Notes: generated from the letters alone by a model not told the origin. 64,000 nt of DNA from Achatina immaculata (GCA_009760885.1 CM019701.1:40204960-40268959), one strand, 5' to 3'; shown: positions 21,761 to 34,009, counted from the first letter of the stretch. Numbers and translations: made by a program.

Positions 21761-22584
21761 TAATTCCTATTATGATACTTAATACTGAAGTAAATAAACT
21801 TTTAAATACTACACAGAGACACAATCTGTATATTAAACTTTCAACTGGTACACAACTCACTAGCTGAAATAATTGGAAGCTGAAAGAGAGACGCGTCTAA
21901 CTACTGAATAATTAAACGCTGAAATATGTGAATTCACTAACAAGTTGAGTAATTTAATTAAGTATATAGTTCTCACACACAAACAGATACAACTCACAAA
22001 CTGCAAGGACCTATAGAAAGTTGACAAGAATTAGAAAAATAGATACAAAAGAAAAGGAGCAAGAAATAAAATGCAATAATAAAACGTAAAGAATTCTAAA
22101 TAAACTTGAGAACGAAGATATCAGTCACTATGTCTTGCTGAGTAATAATAAAAAGAAGACACAGAACCTAACAGTCACTGGGAACATTCAAAGCAAAATT
22201 GCTAGACCAAGTATAAGATTTCTTATTGTGTTGACTAGGCGGCACTGGAAAGAAAAACAAGATACTTAAGTCCCCAAAATGAATAGAGAAGCTTTCGAAC
22301 AAAATTCTTCAGATAAAATCGAGATGTTTTTTTTAAAAATCTCATTAAATCACAGACACAGTTCTGAAAGACGCAGCTGCTTAATGTGAAACGAACATTA
22401 AGGAAACAGACGATAATGGTCTTTGGGAAAGTGAACTGGCAGGAGTCTATAAAAACACAAGAACTGTTACTAACAGAACAGTTTCCAACACTCGTTTCTT
22501 ATTGTCGGATTTCTGGTCTTTCAGGACGTTGTATTAGACCATAGAACCTTCAAAAACAGGCTTCTGAGAGAAATACTGAACTGC
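21761..22584. other. AT-rich non-coding sequence
   Basis: May include the 5' untranslated part of the neighbouring LINE. No reading frame or repeat unit could be supported. Confidence 0.4.
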
Positions 22585-22664
22585 TGTATGTTCTTCACAA
22601 CCGACTGCTGTTAGGGAGGCAAAGTTCCACAAGGGACATGCAAATGAATGAATGAATGAATGTA
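22585..22664 (+). mobile_element. LINE B 3' tail fragment (plus)
   Basis: GGCAAAGTTCCACAAGGGAC at about 22618 followed by ATGCAAATGAATGAATGAATGAATG (22637-22662, quoted in part) is the family 3' end with its ATGA tail. Confidence 0.85.
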
Positions 22665-23304
22665 TGTTCTTCATGTATACGTGCTATCTTAATTTTCTGC
22701 ACTACATGTTTCTGCCCATTTTCCTTCTCACTCTTTCTATCTTTCTGTAAAACTGAAACCATATACTTCCATCTTCTTCATGTATTACACCGTACTATGT
22801 CTTCAGACTTTGTCAAGTAACCATTTTGCGGCCTGACTTCTTTCGAAAATACACGTATATAGAAACAAGAATAAATAATAGAATCACCGTAGTCTCTGTT
22901 AAATTTGTGGACATTCAGAAAGAATGACCAGAGTTAATAGTAGTTACAATACACTGCATTCCTCACTCAGTATTCATTTATACAGTATTTATATTGCAGA
23001 TCATACGAGAATAAGATGATCTTTCATAAAATGTCACCAAAACAGAATAATGTCCGGATCAAGCAAGAGCTGCTGCACTTTTAATACCTGTGTTAGTTTT
23101 CCCAAAACTTTGCAAAGGTTCATAAGTTATTGAGTGTTTGGTATCAGTTAGTAAAGTACAAAACTCGATCTGGACCTCCTTAATTGCGCTGTAGGTCCTG
23201 TGCAGGGCATTACAAGTGTATGTACTGACCTCCAGACCCACACTGGTCATTATTTAACACCCCAGAAAGAAGAGTTACGTTGACAATTTTTGAATCGTTA
23301 GGCC
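22665..23304. other. Non-coding, no firm feature
   Basis: A 63-codon minus-strand frame (23250-23059) has protein-like composition but no recognisable domain or convincing splice sites, so I do not call it. Confidence 0.4.
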
Positions 23305-23514
23305 CCTTACACACACATTAAACGTCACGAGAATTTAGAGAAGACAGTCTTGGAAGCATACATAATAGGAAAAAGAAAGAGAGGAAGACCAAGGCGAAGA
23401 TGGATGTAAGACATCGTTGATAATCTGCAAATGGATACATCAGCAGCTTACAACAGAGAGATCCACAGGAGAACTGTTAGGTAGGCAAAGTTCCGCATGG
23501 GACGTGCAAATGAC
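23305..23514 (+). mobile_element. LINE B 3' fragment (plus)
   Basis: Encodes the last part of LINE B (KRKRGRPRRRWM-like region, a stop, then DIVDNLQMDTSAAYNRE) and ends GGGACGTGCAAATGACTAAG without a clear ATGA array. It directly abuts the R2-like fragment that follows. Confidence 0.82.
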
Positions 23515-23925
23515 TAAGGGCACGCCTGTTTTTCTGTGGAGTACACTACAATGTCCAGTCGCATTCCTGTGTTCTTGATGGCAGTCGGGTATTCTCTTCT
23601 TCCTGGAAGGTCCGCTATCACATCCCAGTCATTTGTACCATCTAGCAGTGATGGTAAGGGAATGTCCCTGATTTCAATATTTGATGTCGTACCAGCACCT
23701 ATGAAGTATTTAGGTGGGACCTTAACTCTTTTGCTGTTATTTGCTTTATCTTTTGCCCTGTCTACGATGGCTACTAGTTCCTGCAACACTCTGTTGTGCC
23801 GCCAGGTGTACCGTCCTTGCCCTAAAGACACTCTACATGCTGACAGCACATGTTCCAATGTTTGCCTTTCGTTGCAGAGAGGGCACTTTGTATCTTCTGA
23901 TACACCCCATAGATATATAATAACA
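23515..23925 (-). mobile_element. C-terminal fragment of a probable R2/NeSL-type retrotransposon
   Basis: The minus strand reads CPLCNERQTLEHVLSAC (C-x2-C, then H and C spacing of a CCHC knuckle) near 23895-23840, then RVSLGQGRYTWRHNRVLQ, and ends near MRLDIVVYSTEKQACP. A CCHC motif followed by a D-I-V-x-Y stretch is the arrangement of the restriction-enzyme-like endonuclease at the C-terminus of R2, NeSL and related non-LTR elements. The open segment is 114 residues; the usual ELTVPWE-like continuation is cut off by the LINE B fragment at 23514. Family assignment is from motif order only. Confidence 0.5.
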
Positions 23926-24104
23926 TTTTAGACGTACGAGTATATAGTAACACTTTAGATTATATAATAATAATACGTGCATTAAGATGCTACTGGCAAC
24001 TATATCATCGCTGAGTCTCTTCTACCATTTTCCATCAAAGTTTCAGAGATTGACTTGTCACTGCAGGTAGACAAGCATCCTGTGATGGTATATAACAGGT
24101 GACT

Positions 24105-24125
24105 ACAAGGCCCCCCCCCCTCCAA
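24105..24125. repeat. C-rich tract
   Basis: A run of about ten C residues in a CCCTCC context. Confidence 0.85.
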
Positions 24126-24164
24126 ACCCTCCCCACTATCATGTGAAAAATACTGCCATAAACT

Positions 24165-24310
24165 ATAATATTTAAAGTGATAAAGTAACAGTGATAAAGT
24201 GATAGTGATAAGATGTTAAAGTGATAAAGTGGTAAAGTGATAGTGTTAAAACGATAACGATATATTGTTTAAGTGATGAAAGTGATAACGTGATAAAGGT
24301 GATATTTAAA
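24165..24310. repeat. GATAAAGT-type short tandem repeat
   Basis: Degenerate repetition of GTGATAAAGT/GTGATAGT over about 145 bases. Confidence 0.75.
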
Positions 24311-24754
24311 CTTTAACGTCGACAGAACTCCTCCGGCACATTCCCGTATTTTATGGATTTGTCCCGGGAATGGAATTACTTAGCTCGGGAAGCCTAAATG
24401 TCTCTTATGCAAAAACACTTGTCTCATACGTCCCGTGTTCTCATTTTGATCCCCGCATATTCTGAAATAAGAAGGATTAAAAAAAAATGATTAAACTTAG
24501 TGGAAATGTTACTTGAAGAAAATCAGCCCATGGTCAGAATAATGGAACTTATCCTTTCTCTGGAGTTGACTGATAGTTATCTCTATGGAATTTGAATTTT
24601 AAATCAGTGTATATTAAGGCATATTGGGGTGGAAGGAAGATGGGGGTAGGAAGGGGGCCGGAGTGCGGGGAATCCAACAGTCCAAGCATGACCTGTGCCA
24701 ACTGCAAGTGTAACATTTGACTCCAGTAAAAGCAATTTCTAAGATGAGAAATCT

Positions 24755-25382
24755 TTGTGGGCATATGGGTATGTAATAACGTTTTAGACGTGTTGATATA
24801 TAATAACGCTTTAGATATATGGGGATATAATAACACTTTAGATATATGGGTATGTAATAACGTTATAGACATGTTGGTATATAATAACGCTTTAGATATA
24901 TGGGGATATAATAACACTTTAGATATATGGGTATGTAATAACGTTTTAGACATGTGGGTATATAATAACGCTTTAGATATGTGGGTATATAATAACGTTT
25001 TAGAAATATGGATATATAAAAACGCTTTAGATGTATGGATATATAATAACATTTTAATTAAATGAGTATATAATAACGCTTTAGATATATAGGTATATAC
25101 CGTTTTTTACATGTTGATATATAATAACGCTTTAGATATAATGGGTATATAATAACGTTTTAGACATGTGGATATATAATAACGCTTTAGATATATGGGT
25201 ATATAATAACGTTTTAGAAATATGGATATATAAAACACTTTAGATATATGGGTATGTAATAACGTTTTAGTTACATGAGTATATAATAACATTTTAGATA
25301 TATAATAACGCCTTAGATATACGGGTATAGAATAGATATATAATAACGCTTTAGATATATGGGTATATAATAACGCTTTAGA
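24755..25382. repeat. 27-bp AT-rich satellite, first block
   Basis: About 23 copies of a 27-base unit built from GATATATGGG, TATATAATAA and CGCTTTA. As 27 is nine codons, a 102-residue repetitive frame (about 24757-25065, repeated YNNALDIWV-like peptide) stays open on plus and a 167-residue one on minus. I treat both as by-products. Isolated units also lie at 23910-23970. Confidence 0.92.
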
Positions 25383-25452
25383 TCGGGTACTCTGGAGAAG
25401 CATAATAGCCAACGCCAGTCGGCACGGCACCTGATGATGATGATGATTTAGA
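25383..25452 (+). mobile_element. LINE D 3' tail inside the satellite
   Basis: TACTCTGGAGAAGCATAATA through GGCACGGCACC and (TGA)n matches the end of LINE D at 17125-17185. Only about 70 bases are present. Confidence 0.88.
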
Positions 25453-25461
25453 TCTTATCGT

Positions 25462-25660
25462 ATAAATTATATACTTCCCATGCCGTTAAATGTCACATAT
25501 GGCTCTCAAGGTAGTTTGCCAATTTTTCCTGTTTTCGGCGAGCTTTTCAACCTCATCAAGGGATTTTATGTCTATTAATTCGGCCTCTCTTAACAATGTC
25601 CTCTTTAGAGTTTCACATGGTCTGCCTCTTTTTCTTCGGCCTGTTGTGTTCTACGTGATA
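25462..25660 (-). mobile_element. LINE A 3' fragment inside the satellite (minus)
   Basis: The reverse complement encodes the RGRP...TLKRTLLREA region and the end of LINE A. It starts at CTTATCGTATAAATTATATAC (in part) and closely follows 46560-46740 in the same orientation. It is truncated after the GLRKRGRP-like segment. Confidence 0.85.
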
Positions 25661-25912
25661 GCTTTAGATTTATCGGTATATAATAACGCTTTAGATATAT
25701 AGATATACAATAACACTTTAGATTAACAGGTATGTATAACAATTTAGATATATAGGTATATAATAACACTTTAGATTATATAATAATATTTTAGATATGG
25801 GTATGTAATAACGCTTTAGATATATGGGTATATAAGAGCGCTTTAGATATATGGGTATATAATAACGTTATATATATATGGGTATATAATAACACTTTCG
25901 ATGTATATCTGT
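25661..25912. repeat. 27-bp AT-rich satellite, second block
   Basis: Continuation of the array on the far side of the two LINE fragments, with more degenerate units. Confidence 0.88.
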
Positions 25913-26704
25913 TTATAATGCCTGATCATAATATTACACTGACCTACAGGCGTTTATCTCCTTCAGAAGCACCATCTATACAGCAACATTTATCACGTCC
26001 CGAGAAAAAGTTCAGCCAAAATATTGGTAATGTTACTGATACTGAGAGGTCAGAGGTGACATCACAAAGACTGATGAAACGACAAAATGATCACAGATTA
26101 ACACGATTAAGTGTTCTTTTTCTGTATGTCACGCTGGAAAATGTCCTGCATTGGCGACCTTTTCTTGTACGTTTTATCTGTACTCACGCTGACTGCAGTA
26201 GATTGTATCTGCTCTCTCTCTCTTTCATCTCTCCTTTTCTCTCTCTCTCTCTGTTTCTCTCTTATCGCTATGGAATTTGTATTCTGACGTGTCACCACGA
26301 AAGATCTTCACAGAATTGTTACATTTATTTCCCATGAGAAAATATTTTAGACCTTAATGCAATCTTCCTTTCAGTTTTTCTGTCTTAAGACTGTTTTTTT
26401 GTTTTTGTTTTTGCTCATATATGATCCTGTAAGTAAAAGAAATGTGTGTACAAGATAGCAGTTTTCTTAACTGGTGCGTGTGTGTTTATATGAGTTATTA
26501 TGTGTATGTGTGTGTTTTTGTCTGTGTAAGAGAGAAGAGTGGAGTTAAGGTCTTTTCCTTTAATGGCTGTGGCCAATGAGAGCTTTCCCAGGGCTCTTCT
26601 TAAATGCTTGTTTGTTTTTCTGAACTGTCCATTGCCTTGTTTTACTCTTCCTAATATCCATTACGTTTAAATGATTATTGATTCAAAGAGGAGCTGTGAG
26701 AATC

Positions 26705-26747
<43 letters not shown>

Positions 26748-27290
26748 TTGGGAGTGAGAAAGAGAAGAGAAAATAAATTTTGAGACGGCAATTATTTAGA
26801 AAATTGGCAAAAAGAAAAACAAAAAAAGTTCCAAAAACTATGACATACAAAATCCCAAACACGGAGGGGCTGAACATCTTCAGCTGGGCTCATTAAATAA
26901 TGAAGGCTTGTATAAGCACTCAGCCCTTAGGCTGGATGAGGATGAAGGAAATCAAGGAGATGGTATTATATAGAGATTTTAACTTTCTAAAATATTACAA
27001 CTACATATAAAAAAAATAGACTAATTGAATGCGCTACAGAAAGTAAAATCTCATTATCACTAGAAACAAATTTCGCACAAATGTTGGTATTTTCAACTGA
27101 AATACACTTTATACAGGCTTTAAAAGACATTTTCTGGAATTCTGGGGATCAAAATTCCAGACATCTCTTATTGATTTATCATTATTTTGGCGTAATGAGG
27201 CAGCCATAAGTTTCATATAAGAGTAACATTGCTGCAGTTTGACACAATGGAAAATTATATCTCGAACTGCTTTTCATTATTTTAAAATGT
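25913..27290. other. Non-coding with CT and GA microsatellites
   Basis: (CT)n at 26208-26262 and (GA)n at 26708-26742, plus GT-rich sequence at 26465-26530. The 139-residue frame at 25918-26337 is partly made of the CT tract and has no recognisable domain. Confidence 0.55.
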
Positions 27291-27299
27291 TATTTTCAC

Positions 27300-28136
27300 A
27301 TGTGCTGTGGATCAGAAGTAAAGAACCCAACATCAAACCCGGCCAGGAGTGGATGCCTGTGACACCTGCTCTTGCATCGTCACTCTTGACAAGAGAAGCA
27401 GGGAGCAGAATCCACCTGCTGTGAAAGCTGAGGCCAACCCCCTCATCAGTGAAAACTCCAGTGAGCCAAAATGTTGCGATTTACACAGATGGGTCCGTTG
27501 TACGACATCAAAGGAATGCATGGGCATTCACGGCACTTTCGGTGGGCAGAACAGTCTAGGAAGACAGGGGTGACCTCGGTATGACCACAAGCAGCAAGAC
27601 GAAGGAGATGACGGCGGAAAAGAAGGCATTCGCCTGCCTGGAGTCACAAGACTAAGCCCGTGTCTGCGTACTAAGTGATCCAATGAGTATGATCCGGAAA
27701 GTCGAGGCAGGTTCTGTACGCAGGCAGTGGCTTGTGTCATTGCAGAGACCAGCGATTCACGGAGTCACTTTCATCTATGTCCCTGGGCACGTGGACACCC
27801 AGGGAAATGAGAGAGCTCATAGACTGGCTGACTCTGCCACCATCGCAGATGGACAACCGCTGGATCGAGCTGATATTGTTACTGCGCTCAGAGAGATGGA
27901 CACAGTGGAGGACTTCTAGGGCAGTGAATCCACATCGCTTCTTAGACTGAAAGAGCTGGGAATACAGATTGGCATGGCCATGAATGAGAGGCATACTGGA
28001 CACGCGAGAGGACTTGTGAACCAACACAGGACGGGCATTATCAGCTGCAGGACACTGATGAATATGTTGAGAGGGGTGGGGGGATCTGAGCACCTATGGA
28101 AATGTCCGGATGATGACCCAAACTATAATCAGAAGT
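27300..28136 (+). pseudogene. RNase H-bearing retroelement fragment
   Basis: Frame-broken plus-strand remains of a LINE RNase H domain: YTDGSV near 27483-27500, an internal E-x-x-A segment (MTAEKKAFA) near 27610, VLSDPMSMI near 27675-27695, and YVPGHVDTQGNERAHRLAD near 27775-27830. These correspond to the D, E, D, D active-site order. It ends in a degenerate zinc-knuckle-like tail (HLWKCPDDD) near 28095. Stops and shifts at about 27425, 27560, 27655 and 27917 make it non-functional. RNase H removes RNA from the RNA-DNA hybrid during retrotransposition. Confidence 0.75.
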
Positions 28137-28304
28137 GAAGATAAATGTTACACTAGAGTTTTTATTTTAGCTTTTTCTCCACGTATTTACTTATTGCCTC
28201 GCTAGCTGTTCGAATCGTGAAACTGGGCGTTTAATCTGCTACAGTGTGTGCCACATGCTCTCAGTCAGCTTCAGTATTAGATAATTCGCCTGGAAGTATT
28301 GAAA

Positions 28305-28578
28305 TTAAAGGTTTCTGTACATTTGATGTATGAATCTATTGATTAAACGTTTCTGTACATTTGATGTATGAATCTATTGATTAAACTTTTCTGTACACCT
28401 GATGTATGAATCTGTTGATTAAACGTTTCTGTACAGCTGATCTATGAATCTATTGATTAAACGTTTCTGTACATTTGATGTATGAATCTATTGATTAAAC
28501 GTTTCTGTACATTTGATGTATGAATCTATTGATTAAACGTTTCTGTACACCTGATGTATGAATCTATTGATTAAAACC
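28305..28578. repeat. 38-bp tandem repeat, about 7 copies
   Basis: The unit contains GATGTATGAATCTATTGATT and AAACGTTTCTGTACATTT. Copies differ at CACC/CATT and GATC/GATG. Confidence 0.92.
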
Positions 28579-28689
28579 ACTTTCTGCTTTTTTCAGGAAG
28601 TGAAGAATTCTGCTTACCTAGTCTTTTGTAACATTCTGTAAATTGTTTTCTCAGTTTTCAGTTTATCACAAGCATTCAACATCAGCGTA

Positions 28690-28834
<145 letters not shown>

Positions 28835-28892
28835 GAGTTCATCCCAAATACCCGAGTAACTAAGCTAGGAAGAAACTTAATTAAGAACTATA

Positions 28893-30400
28893 ACTCACTG
28901 TAAAAAGTAAGTGTGCAGTGGTGTCAAGCGCACCAATCACGTTGTCATGAGTGAAATGAAATCAGATTTGGCACGAAGTTTTGTCTGAGTGTTGTCCACT
29001 TCCCTGTGCTGCACGAAGCAGATCGCACTATTCATGGGGAGATAACCACAGCTCCAGTGAAATCACGTACAGTGCTCATGATTGGTTACTGACCACGGAT
29101 AAAATGAGGGTAAGTGTGTAATTCTATTCTATTCTCAGAGATCTCTTTACGTAATCGTTGAAGAAAGGAGTAGTGGAATTCCAACATAAACATCTTTTTT
29201 TTTCATCATGCTAAGATTGGACGAACATCAGAGATAAATAGCTGTCGGGATGTTAATTGCTGGATCAACAGTAGCAGCAGTATCTCAACATTTTAATGTT
29301 CACAGAAACACAATATCACGCCTTCAAAGTCGTTTTAACCAAAATAGTTCCGTTGCTGACCGCCATAGAAGTGGTAGACCACGAGCTACCACCCTTGCAC
29401 AAGACTGTTACATACACCCCATGCACCTTCATAAGAGGTTTCTCCAGGCAACATCGACTGCCATCAACATTCCATGTTTAAGACCTGTGTCGGGCAGGAC
29501 AGTGCGAAACAGACTCAGAGAGGTAACTCTCATACCTCATAGGCCTGCACTTAGACCAGTACTGACAGTTCGCCACAGACAAACCCGCTTGACCTAGGCC
29601 AGGCACCACGTGGCATGGTCCTATCATCATTGGAGATGGATTCTATTCACTGATGAGTCCAGATTCTGTCTGCAAGGCAATGATGGGGGTGCTTTAGTGT
29701 ACAGGCGAAGAGGAGAATGCTTTGCGAATAACTGTGTGCTAGAGGTGGATAGGAGGAGAGGAGGCAATGTAATGGTTTGGGGAGAAATTTCCTATGCTTG
29801 CCGAACAAAGTCTTCCTCAATGGCAACTTTACAGGTTTACTATATAGGAACAAAATCATTACACGCCACGTAATGCCTTTTCTGGGTGCTAATGGACAAG
29901 GCGTGATACTGCAGCAGGATAACGCTCGTCCACATGTCGCACGTGTGGTCAGGGACTACTTTCAACATCAGATTACTGTCTTGCCATGGCCAGCAGTTTC
30001 ACCGGACACATTTGGGATGAACTGGACCGCAGGTTGCGAAGACGACACAGTCGTCCTGGAAACGGCCAAGAATTAGCCCAAGCGTTGCAAGAAGAATGGA
30101 ATAACATGCCTCAACAACTGATACAACGTGTCATTGGTTCGTTGAGAAGGCGATGTCAAGCAGTGATAACTGGCCACGGAGGACACACACGATATTGAAA
30201 CCCTGATTTTCTTTTCTTGGGGTGGTGAGCCGCATTAGGTGAGCTTTTTTTTTCACTTTGTGACATGTGACTGCCTGAAAGTTATCATTTTATCTGTTAT
30301 TGTATAATCAAACATAATGTATGCACATTTTTTTTCAGTCATCACTTCGGCACGTTCATGGTGCTTGTTAAAGCATTGCACACTTACTTTTTTCCGTGAG
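28893..30400 (+). mobile_element. Tc1-like DNA transposon (inactive)
   Basis: About 1.5 kb between TA dinucleotides (28891-28892 and 30401-30402). The ends are inverted repeats: AAAAAGTAAGTGTGCAGTG on the left and AAAAAAGTAAGTGTGCAATG in the reverse complement of the right, followed by a second block near GCACCAATCACG. A plus-strand transposase with several lesions fills the middle. Confidence 0.88.
29208..30198 (+). pseudogene. Tc1-like transposase pseudogene
   Basis: Readable in pieces: a stop early (MLRLDEHQR then stop); an HTH DNA-binding region at 29250-29597 with VSQHFNVHRNTISRLQSRF and a SGRPRATT hook; the catalytic domain from 29610 with FTDESRF (first Asp) and VMVWGEIS; a shift near 29810; then LQQDNARPHVARVV (second Asp) near 29910-29950. 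The third catalytic residue, Glu in a PIEHIWDEL-type motif, is lost: VSPD is joined almost directly to HIWDELDRR by a short frame-shifting deletion near 30003. Inactive. Confidence 0.85.
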
Positions 30401-30409
30401 TAAACGTTT

Positions 30410-31005
30410 TCGAAAGTAAATGACAATTGCAACATGCTAAAAGCGTCGAGCGTCTTGCTAAACTTCCTCACTTTGGATAACATAACTGATCTATACCTCT
30501 TCTTCTAACCTGTATGCGGTCCAGGAAAACTGTTGGCTGAAATTTGACACCTGGCCAGTCCTCAACCACTGGTCCTGATAACTGCCCCCTCTATGACTGA
30601 CGGTAATCTCTCCTGCCACTGTTGGCTCGGAAGGACAAACAAATAAATATCTCAGCGGATTAAACAACGTTCCTTTCCTTCAAACACAATAAACTGAAAT
30701 GATTAAGGAGCACACACTCACATATATTCACATATACTGACCGATGGGAAAGAGACGAGATAGAGTAGTCCCGTGGACACGCTGTGTCCATGCATTTCAT
30801 GTGTACGTTATGATCGATGAAGCAGCGAAATGAAATTGAAGCTGTTATCTGTGTGTACAGAACTTCTTATTTCTTCATTGCTCACGCTGTACTGGGCCGT
30901 GCTGTGTTTTAGGCGATTATCATAGACCTTTAGATCAGCTTCTGTCTTCTTATTTGTTATTGCTGATAACCGCTTAGATTATTGTTATTTCCTTTCATAC
31001 TTGGA
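30410..31005. other. Non-coding, nothing recognised
   Basis: No repeat family, coding block or RNA gene could be supported. Confidence 0.45.
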
Positions 31006-31007
31006 AT

Positions 31008-31200
31008 ATTACTACCACCACCACCACCACTACTATTACTACTACTACTACTACTACTATTACTACTACTACTACACTACTACTACTACGACTACTACTA
31101 CTACTACTACTACCACTACTACTACTACTACTACTGCTACTACTACTAGTACTACTACCACTACTGCTAATAATAATAATAATACTTATTATTATTAGTA
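31008..31200. repeat. (ACT)n trinucleotide repeat
   Basis: ACC/ACT triplets run for about 150 bases and end in AAT/ATT triplets. A poly-Tyr/Thr reading frame results and is an artefact. Confidence 0.95.
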
Positions 31201-31202
31201 TG

Positions 31203-31380
31203 ATAAGAATACGGTAAAAATCCCATTTTCATGTCATTAAGGTACGTTGGGAATGCGGTGTTAGGTCCGTATTTCTAAGAACTTCGGCACAGGAAAGTCT
31301 GATGTGGTCAGTATCAGGTCATGGCCGCATTTTCCTTCCCAGATTTATCTGGTGCCCATTTTCAGAGGCTGGGTGGATGT
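31203..31380 (-). mobile_element. SINE 3' fragment (minus)
   Basis: Matches the reverse complement of 38802-38968: a tail with AAATCCC and CATTAAGGTA, and a core with TTTCTCTGGTACCCATTT-like sequence at 31335-31365. The tRNA head is missing or beyond recognition. Confidence 0.65.
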
Positions 31381-31985
31381 CGGCGATGTCTGGACGATCC
31401 GCCTTTGGATCCAGGGGTGTATGATCTTGACCGAAACATAATAGTCCACGAGACTTGGTAGTGGTTCCGGGGTTAATGCGTGGTTGATCATTTGTTTTTC
31501 TTGCATCATTGAAGTCTGAGACATGGCCGGGCTGGGTTGTGTTTTCGTTGTGCTGATGGATTGTTGCTATAATTCTCTGTTATATTATGTGATTAGGACG
31601 AGTCGTTGCTTAGTTATGATTTAATCCCGTTCCCACTTCATATGCAATATGGAATAACTGTGATGTAGTTTTCGAGTCAGTATGTGTAGTGATGTAATTT
31701 GAGATGAAAGTTAAGTTAATAGTTAAGGTTGTAGTGTCACAGGTATTTTATTAGTAAGAAATTGTATATTAAATTGTTATGATTTCATTGTGATCATTAT
31801 TCATAGTAGATTAGTAGGGCATGCATGATCTTTAATATGCTATTCATTCATATTGACTATGTGCTTGCCTTCATATTGATTCTAGTCATGTATGATATTT
31901 GCAGCTAAGGCTGTCAAGGATTAAGTGCGACTACACAATATTGATTATAGTAATGTATATCATATGCAGTTAAGACTAAAAAAAG
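31381..31985. other. AT-rich non-coding sequence
   Basis: An imperfect local repeat is seen: ATATTGATTATAGTAATGTAT near 31937 resembles sequence near 31870-31895. Nothing else recognised. Confidence 0.4.
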
Positions 31986-31989
31986 TAAA

Positions 31990-32252
31990 GATAGTCCCAT
32001 AGCATTTCAAATGCCGTAGGGGGTGAAGCGTTAGAGACCTCATTATGCTGGGTCATCAGCGTATGAGGTAGGGTGACCAGTTCCTTTCCTCGCTGCCTTT
32101 ACTTCCCAGATTTTCTCTGGTACCCATTTTACGAGGCTGGGTCGACCTCAGGGCCGTATTGGTCGGAAAAAAAATCCCGCTCAGCTGGGGATTCGAACCC
32201 TCGACCATTTGGTTGCTAGACGAGTGCTCTAACCACTACGCTAGCCGGCCCA
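31990..32252 (-). mobile_element. tRNA-derived SINE with canonical A and B boxes (minus)
   Basis: On the minus strand, GGCTAGCGTAGTGGTTAGAG is a good box A (32231-32249) and GGGTTCGAATCCC a consensus box B (32188-32200). The tRNA-like head is about 75 bases. The body has CCCAGCCTCGTAAAATGGGT, then GGAAGTAAAGGCAGCGAGG and AACTGGTCACCCTACC, ending near a poly-T/poly-A-like AAAAAAGTAAAGAT tail at 31978-31995. A close relative, also minus, is at 43655-43895. Confidence 0.82.
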
Positions 32253-34009
32253 CCAGTTAAGACTGCGAAATATTAAATGTAACTGCACACACAATCTAAT
32301 TAAAAGTTCAAATCCTTCACTTAAACTCTACACATAATGAAATGAACGACTACGATAATTTTTACACTTCACACAAAACTCTTACATTTGACAAAACTTA
32401 CATATATGAGGCGCTCAGGCGGAGATCATTACATAACAATCTTTCTTTCCACAAAACAGAAACACTCAATTACTGAACAGAAGACTTCACAATCACTTCC
32501 ATGACGACAAAACGAAAGCTCTCTTACCACAGCTGGCCATTTCCTGAGTGAATGAGAATCTACCTGCGACTCATTCATTCATTCATTCATTCATTCATTC
32601 ATTAATGCATTCATTCATTTGTATATCCCTTGCACAACGTTGCCTCCCTAACAGCACTCCAGTAGGCCTCTCGGTTGTAAGCAAGATGGCCTGCTGCTGA
32701 TGCATCCATTTGCAGATCATCAACGATGTCTTGCAGCCATCTTCGCCTTGGTCTTCCTCTCTTTCTTTTTCTCATTATGTACACTTCCTAGATGGTCTTC
32801 TCTAGATTATCAAGACGTTTAATGTGTCCAAAATATTTAAGTTTTCTCTCTTTAATCCTCTTTACTAGCCAGCCTTCTTCAATATTAAGTTCTTGTAGTA
32901 GGGATACATATGTTCTTTTTTGTGTCCATGATATTTGAAGAACTCTTCTGTAGCATTTACAATGAAATGCATTTATGTGTTTCTCAGCTGTTTTGTTAAG
33001 GGTCCACGTCTCACAGGCATATGCTGCGATGTGAAAGATGCATGACCTTAAAAATCTTATATCTGTAGTTCTGTCTGTTCCTCTCCACAGATTGTTTAAT
33101 TGTTTTACTTTCTGAAGAGCAATAGATGTCCTCCTTTCAATTTCCCTCATTGAATCTCCATTATTAGTTAGCAGTGAACAAAGACATTCAAAACTCTCCA
33201 CTTCTTCCAATTTTTCCTCACTGATACATATTTCAGCTGCCTTGTTTATTTTATCAGTTATTTAGTTTTCTTCGCATTAAGATAGAGGTTTTGCTCTTCG
33301 CTTTTCTTATGGATTAACATAATTAGTTTTTCCATTCCTTTTTGTGTTGTGGACAGTAATACTGTGTCATCAGCATATCTAATCTGTGGTATTTCATAAA
33401 CTCCAATTATTATGTCATCGTAATATTCTTTGTCTACATCTTCTCTAACATTCCTCATTATATTTTCAGTATGTAAGTTAAATAAGTAAGGTGACAATAT
33501 GCACCTTTGACACACCCCTTGTTTTATGTCAAACCAAGTTGTTGTTTCACCATTTATTCTTACTGCTGCTTGTTTTTCTAGGTACAGCAGTGATGTTAAT
33601 TGTATCAAATATGTTGGAAATCCCATTTTTTTCCATTATTTCCCACAGTTTCTGGTGTTGTACACAGTCAAATGCCTTTGAGTAGTCTATAAAGGATAAA
33701 TATAGATTCATATTAAACTCTCTGCATTTCTCTATTATTAATATTATATTGAATATATGATCTCTTGATCCTCTTCCTTGCCTGAAACCAGCTTGGACCA
33801 TATTGACTTCTTCTTCTAGTTTCTTACGAAGTCTACACATTATGATTTTTAACAGAATTTTACTGGCATGACTAATCAGGGCAACAGTTCTGTAGTTTGT
33901 GTATAATTTCAGGTTACCTTTTTTTGGCAGTGGTATGAATACAATTATTTACCATTCTTTTGGCCAAATACCTGAATGCCATATCTTTTTACATAGTGCA
34001 TGATAGATT

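Noticed and set aside
23059..23250. 63-codon minus frame of protein-like composition
   Set aside because: No domain, and splice sites around it are weak; could be chance in 640 bases of unassigned DNA.
24757..25065. Repetitive 102-residue frame in the 27-bp satellite
   Set aside because: 27 bases equals nine codons, so openness is automatic; the minus strand is open too.
32165..32252. Possible tRNA gene with consensus A and B boxes
   Set aside because: The tRNA-like part runs directly into a SINE body shared with other loci and its stems are imperfect, so it is a SINE head. The same judgement applies at 11976, 37078 and 51440.
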